Assembly (NCBI GenBank): GCA_011048835.1
Contig: DSDF01000089.1
Span: forward strand, 1 to 58,817
From: Methanoculleus sp.
Lineage (GTDB): Archaea; Halobacteriota; Methanomicrobia; Methanomicrobiales; Methanomicrobiaceae
Direction of reading: 5' to 3'
Length of the DNA: 58,817 nt
Position numbers and translations under genes: made by a program. The notes under the pieces are model-generated. The model was not told where the DNA came from and did not search any database. It saw only the letters and a program-made list of their open reading frames with translations. Of this stretch, positions 25,065 to 33,032 are shown piece after piece (the first letter of the stretch is position 1; each line of letters opens with the position of its first letter).

Positions 25065-26275
25065 GCACGCTTGCGGAGCGGATCCTCGGCGCACCTGCGG
25101 GCAGCTTCGTCGACCGTCCCGTGGACCGGGCCTTCGTGCACGACGGGACCGGGGTGCTGACCCTCGAGGCATGGCGGCGCATGGAACGCGACCGCCTCGC
25201 CTGCCCGGAGCGCCTCTCCATCCTCTTCGACCACATCGCCCCGGCAAACAACAGCACGACCGCGGCCCTGCAGGCGGAGCTGCGCACCTTTGCCGCCGAA
25301 CAGGGGGTGCACTTCTCCGATGTCGGGAGCGGGATCTGCCACCAGCTGATGAGCGAGGGGATCGTGCGCCCCGGCGAGGTGGTCGTCGGCGCCGATTCGC
25401 ACACCTGCACCCTCGGCGCGTTCGGCGCGTTCGCCACCGGCGTCGGTGCGACGGACATGGCGGCGATATGGGCCAGCGGGTCGACGTGGTTCCGGGTCCC
25501 CGCAACCATCGGCGTCCACCTCGACGGAACCCTGCGGGGTGCTGCCGAGGCAAAAGATATCGCTCTCGACTACGTCCGCAGGCTCGGCATGGACGGCGGG
25601 ACTTATATGGCGCTCGAGTTTCTCGGCGAGAGGGCGCGGGACCTCTCCATGGAGAGCCGGCTCACCATCGCCAATATGGCGGTGGAGACCGGGGCGAAGG
25701 CCGGATTGTTCTATGCCGACGATACGACGGTACGCTTCCTCGCCGACTACGGCATCCAGACCGCACCGCAGGCCATCGAGGCGGGTTCCTATCGTCGGGA
25801 GATCACCCTCGACCTCGACGACCTCGTCCCCCTCGTCGCCGCCCCGCACCGGGTTGACAACGCACGACCCGTCGAGGATTTCGAGGGCATCGCCCTCGAC
25901 GAGGTGTTCGTGGGCACCTGCACCAACGGCCGGTACGGCGATCTCGCGAGGGTTGCCGCGATCGTCGCGGGCAGCAAGGTCGCCGTGCGAACCATCGTCG
26001 TGCCCGCCTCGCGCTCGGTGCTCCTGGCAGCGGCGCGGAGCGGGGTGCTCTCCACCCTGATCGCGGCGGGGTGCACGATCGGGCCCCCCGGGTGCGGGCC
26101 CTGCCTCGGCGCCCACATGGGCGTGCTGGGGGAGGGCGAGGTGGGGCTCTCCACCGCGAACCGCAACTTCCGCAACCGCATGGGGGTGGGCGCGGAGTAC
26201 TACCTCTGCTCGCCCGCCACCGCCGCCGCCAGCGCTCTTGCGGGCGCCATCACCGCACCGGAGGGAACCGCATGA
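25061..26275 (+). CDS. aksD: Homoaconitase large subunit
   Basis: A 404-aa large subunit of an isopropylmalate-isomerase-type hydratase. The 4Fe-4S ligands are seen in VGTCTNGRYG and GPPGCGPCLG, and DHIAPANNSTT and ADSHTCTLGAFG match the active-site region. It starts MSTLAERILGA at the ATG that overlaps the aksA stop. With AksE it dehydrates and rehydrates homocitrate and its longer homologs to homoisocitrates. Specificity is set by the small subunit. Confidence 0.87.
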   Translation: MSTLAERILGAPAGSFVDRPVDRAFVHDGTGVLTLEAWRRMERDRLACPERLSILFDHIAPANNSTTAALQAELRTFAAEQGVHFSDVGSGICHQLMSEGIVRPGEVVVGADSHTCTLGAFGAFATGVGATDMAAIWASGSTWFRVPATIGVHLDGTLRGAAEAKDIALDYVRRLGMDGGTYMALEFLGERARDLSMESRLTIANMAVETGAKAGLFYADDTTVRFLADYGIQTAPQAIEAGSYRREITLDLDDLVPLVAAPHRVDNARPVEDFEGIALDEVFVGTCTNGRYGDLARVAAIVAGSKVAVRTIVVPASRSVLLAAARSGVLSTLIAAGCTIGPPGCGPCLGAHMGVLGEGEVGLSTANRNFRNRMGVGAEYYLCSPATAAASALAGAITAPEGTA

Positions 26276-26745
26276 TCCTGTCCGGCAAAGCCGTCTGCCT
26301 GGGCGCCGATATCGACACCGACCTGATCATCGCGGGGCGCTACCTGCGGACCAAGGACCGCCGCGTCTGGGCCGAGCACGTCTTCGAGGACCTCGATCCC
26401 GTCCTTGCAGCGAGAATGAAAGGGGCGGTCATTCTCGCCGGCACCAACTTCGGGTGCGGATCGTCGCGGGAACAGGCGCCGGTCGCCCTCGAAGAGGCCG
26501 GCGTGGTGGGGGTGATCGCGCCTTCGTTCGCCCGCATTTTTTTCCGCAACGCCATCAATGTCGGCCTGCCGCTGATGGAGTGCGCAGACGTCCGGTGCAG
26601 CAACGACGCCCCCGTCTCCTTCTCTCCCGACGAAGGCTGGGTGGAGGCGGACGGGGAGCGCTGCGCCGCAACGCCGCTTTCCGGCCGCATGCTCGACATC
26701 CTCGCCCACGGCGGCCTCGTGGAGTACTGGAGATCGCAGCAATGA
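26272..26745 (+). CDS. aksE: Homoaconitase small subunit
   Basis: A 157-aa small subunit with NFGCGSSREQAP, the conserved substrate-binding motif of the family. The loop after DIDTDLIIAGR reads YLRT (residues 24-27), the sequence associated with homoaconitase specificity in methanogens; isopropylmalate isomerases have a more hydrophobic loop. This supports a coenzyme B role over leucine biosynthesis. It overlaps aksD and the next gene by four bases each. Confidence 0.88.
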   Translation: MILSGKAVCLGADIDTDLIIAGRYLRTKDRRVWAEHVFEDLDPVLAARMKGAVILAGTNFGCGSSREQAPVALEEAGVVGVIAPSFARIFFRNAINVGLPLMECADVRCSNDAPVSFSPDEGWVEADGERCAATPLSGRMLDILAHGGLVEYWRSQQ

Positions 26746-27545
26746 TAGTTCCCGCACACTGCAAGGAGGTGGGCTACGCGTCGTCGAAACCGCTGGGAGA
26801 CAGGGTCTATTTCCTGAGCAGGTACCTGATCCACGAGACCGGCGGCGGCTTTGAGGTCCTTGCGGTGCAGGCGGGCGAGGGCGACGGGGGCATGATGCGC
26901 CCGGTCCGAAAGACACGGGTGCTTGCCCGCGAAGGCGAGGTGGCGGTGCACCCCGAACCGGTCAACCTCTTCAACCGGGCCGATCTCGTGCTGCGTGCGG
27001 CGCAGAGCGGGAAGAGGTGCACGATTTTCCGGGGCCCGGACGAGCACATGACCTTCGTGCTCGACCCCGCGCCGGAGGCGCTCTGCCGCATCCACGTCTA
27101 CGACGCGGCCCCCCCCTACCCCTCCCTGTCGCGCACCATCGCAGCCCTCGAGGCGACCGGGCTGTTCGGCGAGCTTATGATCGTCTTCGACCATCATGTG
27201 GCCGACATCGCCGCACTGGACGCGGACGTCTTTCCCTGTCGAGCCTCCGGCTACGCCCGCACCCTCGATATGGACCGCCCCTCCCCCGGCGAGCGGATTG
27301 CCGGGTGCCTGACGGCCCGGCAGCTTGCCGGCGAAAACTACAAAGATAGGTACTCATTTGTCAACATCTGCCCCCTCGATGCCGCCGACAGCGAGCCCTT
27401 CATCGCACGGTGCTGCCGCAGCGAGCGGTGCGGGGTGGGCACCCACAACGGGCTCTTCGGCGCCGCCGTCCACTGGGGGGCGAGCCCGAAGGAGATCGCC
27501 GATGCGGTGGTCGCCCTCGTGGCGCAGTGGGGGGACCGGGCATGA
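26742..27545 (+). CDS. Unrecognised 267-aa protein in the aks operon
   Basis: I do not recognise this protein. It is 267 aa, soluble, and sits between aksE and aksF with ATGA overlaps on both sides, so it is almost certainly co-expressed with coenzyme B genes. Visible features are MIVFDHHVADIAALDADVF in the middle, with adjacent His and several Asp, and a cysteine-rich C-terminal stretch, NICPLDAADS then ARCCRSERCGVGTHNG. The cysteines could bind a metal or act as thiols. An enzyme or sulfur carrier of coenzyme B synthesis is one idea, unsupported by homology. Confidence 0.85.
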   Translation: MIVPAHCKEVGYASSKPLGDRVYFLSRYLIHETGGGFEVLAVQAGEGDGGMMRPVRKTRVLAREGEVAVHPEPVNLFNRADLVLRAAQSGKRCTIFRGPDEHMTFVLDPAPEALCRIHVYDAAPPYPSLSRTIAALEATGLFGELMIVFDHHVADIAALDADVFPCRASGYARTLDMDRPSPGERIAGCLTARQLAGENYKDRYSFVNICPLDAADSEPFIARCCRSERCGVGTHNGLFGAAVHWGASPKEIADAVVALVAQWGDRA

Positions 27546-28504
27546 AGGTCGCTGTGGTGGAAGGCGACGGCATCGGCCGCGAGGTGATCCCGGTCGCCCG
27601 CGACGTGCTCGCATGCGTCCGCCCCGACATCGAGTTCTTCGAGGTGGAGCTCGGCTACGCCCGGTGGGAGCGGACCGGAACCGCGTACGACGATGCCGAC
27701 CTCCACGACCTGAAATCAGCCGACGCCATCCTCTTCGGGGCCGTCACCACGCCCCCCGACCCCGACTACCGGAGCGTCCTCCTGCAGCTGCGAAAAGGCC
27801 TCGATCTCTACGCGAACCTCAGGCCGGTGAAGGGGGAGGGCTTCGACATCCTCATCGTGCGGGAGAACACCGAGGGGCTCTATTCGGGGATCGAGTGGAC
27901 GGAAGCGGACCGGGCCTGCACGCTCAGGGTGATCACCCGCCGGGGCAGCCGCCGGATCGCGCGGTTCGCCTGCGCCCGCACACGCTCGCACCTGACCGTC
28001 GGCAACAAGGCCAACGTGCTCAAGTCCGACGTGCTGTTCCGGGACATCTGCCTCGAAGAGGCGGCACGGGCGGGCGTGCCCTGCACCACCCAGTTTATCG
28101 ATTCCTTTGCGCTCGACATCCTCATGCACCCCTCCCGCTACGACTGCATCGTCACCACCAACATCTTCGGCGACATTCTCAGCGACGTGGCGGCGTTCCT
28201 CGTGGGCGGCCTCGGGCTGCTGCCGTCTGCGAACATCGGCGACCGGCACGCCCTCTTCGAGCCGGTCCACGGCAGCGCCCCCGATATCGCGGGGAGGAAC
28301 ATCGCCAACCCCATCGCCGCCGTCCGGAGCGCAGCCCTCCTGCTCGAGCATATCGGCGAGCCGGAGGCGGCGGCGCAGGTCGAGGGGGCCATCAAAAAGA
28401 CCATCGCCGCGGGCATCACAACGCCCGACATGGGCGGCTCTGCAACCACCGGTTCGTTCGGGAGCGCGCTCCTTGCCAACCTGCGCACGCCGGGGAGGGG
28501 CTAA
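27542..28504 (+). CDS. aksF: Homoisocitrate dehydrogenase
   Basis: A 320-aa beta-decarboxylating dehydrogenase. It starts MKVAVVEGDGIGREVIP, with IVRENTEGLYSGIEW and the substrate and metal region VTTNIFGDILSDVAAFL. NAD-type recognition is suggested by the SANIGDRHALFEPVHGSAPD segment. AksF oxidises the homoisocitrates to the next-longer 2-oxoacid, up to 2-oxosuberate. It closes the operon. Isopropylmalate dehydrogenase is the main alternative, but the company of AksA and the YLRT AksE favours AksF. Confidence 0.85.
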   Translation: MKVAVVEGDGIGREVIPVARDVLACVRPDIEFFEVELGYARWERTGTAYDDADLHDLKSADAILFGAVTTPPDPDYRSVLLQLRKGLDLYANLRPVKGEGFDILIVRENTEGLYSGIEWTEADRACTLRVITRRGSRRIARFACARTRSHLTVGNKANVLKSDVLFRDICLEEAARAGVPCTTQFIDSFALDILMHPSRYDCIVTTNIFGDILSDVAAFLVGGLGLLPSANIGDRHALFEPVHGSAPDIAGRNIANPIAAVRSAALLLEHIGEPEAAAQVEGAIKKTIAAGITTPDMGGSATTGSFGSALLANLRTPGRG

Positions 28505-28511
28505 CCAAACC

Positions 28512-29357
28512 ATGGTGCGCGTCGGGTGCCATGTCTCCATCGCGGGGTCGGTCGACCGGGCGATCGAACGGGCAATCGAGCGGGACTGCGACACCTTCCA
28601 GATCTTCTCCTCGAACCCCCGCGGCTGGAAGAGCAGGGAGCTGAAACCGGCCGAGATCGACGCGTTCCGCACGAGCGTCCGGGAATCAGGACTCGACCCG
28701 GCGGTGGCCCACATGCCGTACCTGCCCAACCTCGCCACGCCGAAACCCGACATCTACCAGCGCTCGGTCGAGACGCTCGCACGCGAGCTCTCCCGCTGCC
28801 GGTTGCTCGGCATCCCCTACCTCGTGACCCACCTGGGAAGCCATCTCGGCGAAGGGCGCGAAGGAGGCATTGCGCGGTTCGTCAGCGGAATGGACCGTGC
28901 CCTTGCGGAAGCGGGCGGCACCACCATGCTGCTGCTGGAAAACACCGCGGGCACCGCCCACAGCATCGGGGGGACCTTCGAGGACATCGCCGCCATCCTC
29001 ACGGGATCGGACCATTCCGACCGGCTGGGCGTCTGTTTCGACACCTGCCATGCGTTCGCCGCGGGCTACGACATCGCCACGCCCGCGGGCCTTGCCGCGA
29101 CCCTCGAGGCGCTCGACGCGTCTATCGGAAACGACCGGGTCAGGCTTGTCCACTGCAACGACGCAAAAGGGGCATGCGGCAGCCGCCTCGACCGGCACGA
29201 GCACATCGGGCTCGGGGCAATCGGCGAGGAGGGGTTCCGGCGCATCCTGCACACCCCCCTCTTCCGTGGCCTGCCCCTCATCTGCGAAACACCGGTCGAT
29301 GAACGCAGAAGCGATACGGACAATATCAGGGTGGTGCGAGACCTCGCAGAAAAGTGA
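28512..29357 (+). CDS. nfo: Endonuclease IV (AP endonuclease)
   Basis: A 281-aa endonuclease IV that cuts DNA 5' to abasic sites in base-excision repair using three zinc ions. Metal-binding segments are visible: VGCHVSIAGS, LVTHLGSHLG, LLLENTAG, CFDTCHAFAAGYD, VHCNDAKG and HEHIGLG. It begins eight bases after aksF on the same strand and may be read through from that operon. Length and motifs are normal. Confidence 0.95.
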   Translation: MVRVGCHVSIAGSVDRAIERAIERDCDTFQIFSSNPRGWKSRELKPAEIDAFRTSVRESGLDPAVAHMPYLPNLATPKPDIYQRSVETLARELSRCRLLGIPYLVTHLGSHLGEGREGGIARFVSGMDRALAEAGGTTMLLLENTAGTAHSIGGTFEDIAAILTGSDHSDRLGVCFDTCHAFAAGYDIATPAGLAATLEALDASIGNDRVRLVHCNDAKGACGSRLDRHEHIGLGAIGEEGFRRILHTPLFRGLPLICETPVDERRSDTDNIRVVRDLAEK

Positions 29358-29362
29358 GTGAA

Positions 29363-30625
29363 TCAGGGGTTTTTGCCCCGGACCAGCACGAGCAGCGCCA
29401 CGGCCGCGCAGGCACCCGCCACGGTCAAGCCGGGCACCTGCGCCGGCGATTCCTGCGGCCCGGAGGAGGGCAGCGCGGCGAACTTGACCGCCCAGCCCTC
29501 CGCCCGGTCATCTGCAAGCGACCAGCCCGAGGCCACCACACCCCCGTCGGCGGTCGCCGCCACGGCGCTCAGGCGGCCGTTGCGTTCGTTCCAGATCTCC
29601 CCGTCCACCACGTCGCCCGCTTCATCGATGATCTGCACCTGCGGCGAGTCGCCCCACCGTCCGGCAAGCGCATACCCGACCCCGGGCACTGCGTCGATGG
29701 CGGCGATGACCAGCCCAGGCACCTCCCGCTCCCAGACCACCGATCCATCCTCACCGATCTTTGCCACCCACGCGCCGGTGGCATACGCGTCCGGCCCCCA
29801 TCGGGGTTGGGATTCATACCGCGATCCGCCAAGGACATACCCGCCGTCCGCGGCCGGACTGCAGACCAGACAGGAACGGTCGATCAGCTCCGTCATCCAG
29901 ACCCCGGCGCCCGATCCGTCGGTCTTCCTCACCCACGAATCGGCGGGCGCCTCCCCGCCGGGCCGGTCGGTCCCCCCGAGGACGAACCCGCCCTCGGCGG
30001 CGAGAGCGAGGCTGCGGGCCGCTCCCCCGACGTAGGTCTCCGTCCACAGTTCCGTCCCGCCGGCATCGTAGAGGCGCAGGAACGAATCCGCCCCGCCGTC
30101 CGGCTTCCACAGCCAGCCCGCAACCGCGATCTCCCCGGAGGGGAGGGCGGCGAGGTCGGTCACGCGTGCCCCCTCGATCACGGCGCTCCACTGCGAGGCA
30201 CCCGCGTCGTCCGTCCTGACGATTGTCGAGGACCCGATCGTGTCGTTCCAGTCGGCCTTCGCCAGGAAATCACCTTCGACGGCGTACAGCCCCACCACCG
30301 CACCCCCGTCGTCCATGGGAGCGAGGGCAACGACACTGTCCCCTTCGAGGACGGTGGACCAGCGTTCGCTCCCCCCGGCGTCGGTCCTGACGAGAAGGGC
30401 GCTGTCGGATCCCGGTGCATACCCGAACCCCCCGAGAAGGAACCCGCCATCAGCCGACTGTGCAACCGCAAAGAGGTCGGTATAGACCCCCTTGTCGAAC
30501 GTGGCATTCCATTCCTCGAGCTCCCCCAATGCGACCGCCCCCGCCGGCGCAGCGAGCAGGGCGCCGAGCACGAGTGCGGCAATCACCCGGCTACGGCAAT
30601 CTGGTTTTCGCAGCAACGCATTCAT
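29363..30625 (-). CDS. Secreted beta-propeller-like protein with C-terminal sorting-type tail
   Basis: A 420-aa exported protein. The N-terminus MNALLRKPDC has basic residues followed by a hydrophobic stretch and an Ala-rich cleavage region. The body is a series of repeats of the type ADGGFLLGG, SGEIAVAGW, EGGFVLGG and DGGYVLGG, about 45-50 residues apart, typical of beta-propeller blades. The end, VPGLTVAGACAAVALLVLVR then GKNP, has a PG motif, a hydrophobic span and a basic tail, like archaeosortase substrates. Ligand unknown. I prefer the second ATG (30625) because GGAGG then has better spacing. Confidence 0.75.
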   Translation of the reverse strand: MNALLRKPDCRSRVIAALVLGALLAAPAGAVALGELEEWNATFDKGVYTDLFAVAQSADGGFLLGGFGYAPGSDSALLVRTDAGGSERWSTVLEGDSVVALAPMDDGGAVVGLYAVEGDFLAKADWNDTIGSSTIVRTDDAGASQWSAVIEGARVTDLAALPSGEIAVAGWLWKPDGGADSFLRLYDAGGTELWTETYVGGAARSLALAAEGGFVLGGTDRPGGEAPADSWVRKTDGSGAGVWMTELIDRSCLVCSPAADGGYVLGGSRYESQPRWGPDAYATGAWVAKIGEDGSVVWEREVPGLVIAAIDAVPGVGYALAGRWGDSPQVQIIDEAGDVVDGEIWNERNGRLSAVAATADGGVVASGWSLADDRAEGWAVKFAALPSSGPQESPAQVPGLTVAGACAAVALLVLVRGKNP

Positions 30626-30689
30626 CATATACCTCCGACCCATCCCTCGGGTCTATGGATGGCTCTGCTATAGTGGTTTTCCCGGCACG

Positions 30690-30700
30690 GTATAAATGCA
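30690..30700 (-). promoter_or_regulatory. TATA box of the secreted beta-propeller gene
   Basis: The minus strand reads GCATTTATACC. A start near 30668 gives a leader of about 40 nt. The same element read on the plus strand (GGTATAAATGC) is also TATA-like and could help drive the divergent endA. Confidence 0.45.
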
Positions 30701-30730
30701 GGGGCCAGCCGGAACCCTGCAGCGACGAGC

Positions 30731-30761
30731 CCCATTAATATGGGTTCGTTACCAATATTGG
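30731..30761. repeat. Two palindromes directly upstream of endA
   Basis: CCCATTAATATGGG (5-bp arms around TAAT, 30731-30744) and CCAATATTGG (perfect, 30752-30761) lie directly before the GTG start of endA. The TTAATAT inside the first could be its TATA box, which would give a leaderless message. Confidence 0.4.
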
Positions 30762-30765
30762 TGCA

Positions 30766-31767
30766 GTGATTGCGACATTTGACGGCTCGTCGGTGAACCT
30801 TGGCAGGGAGGGAAAGGTCCTCTACGACCAGAGCGGGTTCGGGCGGCCTGGTGCGGGAGGCCTCACCCTCTCCCCCGAAGAGGCTCTCTACCTCCTCCAC
30901 AGGAACAAAATCGAGATCGAGGGGTATACCTTCGATTCATTTCTCGCCGAATGTGCCGCATCGCCGGGATTTTTCCGCTGCTACCTCGTCTACCGCGACA
31001 TCCGGGAGCGCGGCTACGTCATCCAGCCGGGGCCCCACGATTTCAGGGTCTACCGGCGGGGCCAGAGACCCGCAACCGGCCAGTCGCACTATGTGCTCCG
31101 CGTCCTCCCCGAACGGGAGCTCATCAGGTTCGAGGCGATCGTCGGCGACGTCCGCTCGGCGCTGCACATGCGAAAGCACTACGTGCTCGCCGTGGTCGAC
31201 GACGAGGACGAGCTCACCTACTACGAGGTGAAACTGCCCCGGCTCGAAAAGGCGGCCGATTGTGCGGGTGCGGGAATCATTGATGCGAAGGTTTTCGGCA
31301 CCACCGTCATCGCCGAGCACGATGCGGCAGCGGCCCTCGAGCAGGCATGGTTCGGGACGCGCCTCGATGCGGAGCGGCTGATGCTCTCCCCCACCGAGAC
31401 GGTCTTCCTGGCAGGCAGGGGCATGCTCCGGTGCGGCGGGGGGCCGGCCTCCCTCGACACCTATATCGAGGCCAGCATGGCGAGTGATGCCGACCTCAGG
31501 GCCAAGTTGGCCGCCTACACCCACCTGCGGGACCTCGGCTACATCCCCCGGACCGGCTACAAGTTCGGCCACCATTTCAGGGTCTACTCAGGGAAAAGCA
31601 CGCACTCCGAGATGCTGGTCCACGCGCTGGACGCCGACGCCGGCATGCCCATGAGCGTGATCTCCCGGTCGGTGCGGCTGGCGCACAGCGTCAGAAAGAA
31701 GATGCTTTTTGCCTGCACGCACGAAAATACTGTTTGTTACATTGAATTTGCCAGAATCAAACTGTGA
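30766..31767 (+). CDS. endA: tRNA-splicing endonuclease (two-domain form)
   Basis: A 333-aa EndA built from two tandem repeats of the splicing endonuclease unit; the N-terminal copy lacks the catalytic set and the C-terminal copy has it. The catalytic part reads GYIPRTGYKFGHHFRVYSG followed by HSEMLVHAL and SVRLAHSVRKKM, supplying Tyr, His and Lys. This is the homodimeric 330-340 aa form that cuts introns from archaeal tRNA. The start is GTG (30766). Its stop overlaps the frame leading into trpS. Confidence 0.93.
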   Translation: MIATFDGSSVNLGREGKVLYDQSGFGRPGAGGLTLSPEEALYLLHRNKIEIEGYTFDSFLAECAASPGFFRCYLVYRDIRERGYVIQPGPHDFRVYRRGQRPATGQSHYVLRVLPERELIRFEAIVGDVRSALHMRKHYVLAVVDDEDELTYYEVKLPRLEKAADCAGAGIIDAKVFGTTVIAEHDAAAALEQAWFGTRLDAERLMLSPTETVFLAGRGMLRCGGGPASLDTYIEASMASDADLRAKLAAYTHLRDLGYIPRTGYKFGHHFRVYSGKSTHSEMLVHALDADAGMPMSVISRSVRLAHSVRKKMLFACTHENTVCYIEFARIKL

Positions 31768-31775
31768 GAGATCGC

Positions 31776-33029
31776 ATGCCCGAAGACATCAATCCCTGGT
31801 CGAATCATCGTGCCGTCGATACCGAAAAAGTGTTCTCCGAGTTCGGCATCGAACCCATCGGTTCCCTCGTGGACAAAATCCCCGACCCCCCGGCCTTTTT
31901 CCGCCGCGGCATCGTGGTGGGGCACCGGGACTACGACCGCATCGTCGACGCCATGGTCCATCACACCCCCTTCCACGTCCTCTCGGGCTTCATGCCCTCA
32001 GGCCACCCCCACCTCGGCCACCTGCTGGTCATGCAGGAGATCGTCTGGCACGTGCGGCGGGGGGGCTGCGGCTACGTGGCGATCGCCGACCGGGAGGCGC
32101 ATGCGGTGCGCAATATCTCGTGGGAGAAGTGCCGGGAGCATGCCGCCGAGTACCTGCGGTGCCTCTACGCCCTCGGCTTTGAGGGCACCACCTATGCCCA
32201 GAGCACCAACGACGTGCTCAAGGATCTCGCCTTCGAGGCCGCGACCAGGGTGAACTTCTCCGATCTCTCCGCCATTTACGGTTTTTCGCAGGAGACCGGG
32301 CTCGCCCACGCCATGAGCGTCATCACGCAGGTCGCCGACATCCTCTACCCCCAGGTGGACGCAGGGCCCGCCCCGACCATCGTGCCGGTGGGCATCGACC
32401 AGGACCCCCACATCAGGCTGACCCGGGACGTCGCCCACAAGATGCGGATGTTTACGGTCGAGCAGCGCGAGGGCTACGTGAGCGTGCGGTCGAAAAACGC
32501 CCCGCCGGAAGCGCTCGACGCGATCCACCGCACCTATCCGGGCTCGAAGAAGTACGAGGGGCACGTGGATATCAGGGAGGCTGCCCTCGACGCGGTCAAG
32601 GACCGCATCCGGTGCATCGAGCGCGAGTTCGGGGGCTACGGGTTCGTCACGCCCTCGTCGACCTATCATACCTTCATGCCCGGGCTGCAGGGGGGCAAGA
32701 TGTCGAGCAGCATCCCCGAGAGCTCGTTCGGCTTTTATGAACCCGAAAAGGACATCAAAAAGAAGGTGATGAGCGCCCTGACCGGCGGCCGCGTCAGTCT
32801 CGAGGAGCAAAAGCGGCTCGGGGGCGAGCCCGACCAGTGCCCGGTCTTTCTGCTGAATCTCTTTTTTTTGGTGGACGACGATGCCGAGCTCGAGGAGATC
32901 CGGCGCGCCTGCCTCGCCGGCGACCTGATGTGCGGCGCATGTAAAAAAGAGACGTTCGAGCGTGTCAAAGAATTTTTGCACGAATTCCATGAAAAAATGG
33001 ATGAAGTGGAGCATCTCGTGGAGGTATGA
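31776..33029 (+). CDS. trpS: Tryptophanyl-tRNA synthetase
   Basis: A 417-aa class I synthetase of the archaeal/eukaryotic type. The HIGH-like motif is PSGHPHLGH and the KMSKS loop is GGKMSSS, both in the expected places, with DQDPHIRLTRDVA for amino-acid binding. I start at MPEDINPWSNH (31776); a GTG 12 bases earlier overlaps the endA stop and is possible. It is co-directional with endA and pheS-pheT, forming a translation-related operon. Confidence 0.95.
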   Translation: MPEDINPWSNHRAVDTEKVFSEFGIEPIGSLVDKIPDPPAFFRRGIVVGHRDYDRIVDAMVHHTPFHVLSGFMPSGHPHLGHLLVMQEIVWHVRRGGCGYVAIADREAHAVRNISWEKCREHAAEYLRCLYALGFEGTTYAQSTNDVLKDLAFEAATRVNFSDLSAIYGFSQETGLAHAMSVITQVADILYPQVDAGPAPTIVPVGIDQDPHIRLTRDVAHKMRMFTVEQREGYVSVRSKNAPPEALDAIHRTYPGSKKYEGHVDIREAALDAVKDRIRCIEREFGGYGFVTPSSTYHTFMPGLQGGKMSSSIPESSFGFYEPEKDIKKKVMSALTGGRVSLEEQKRLGGEPDQCPVFLLNLFFLVDDDAELEEIRRACLAGDLMCGACKKETFERVKEFLHEFHEKMDEVEHLVEV

Positions 33030-33032
33030 AGG

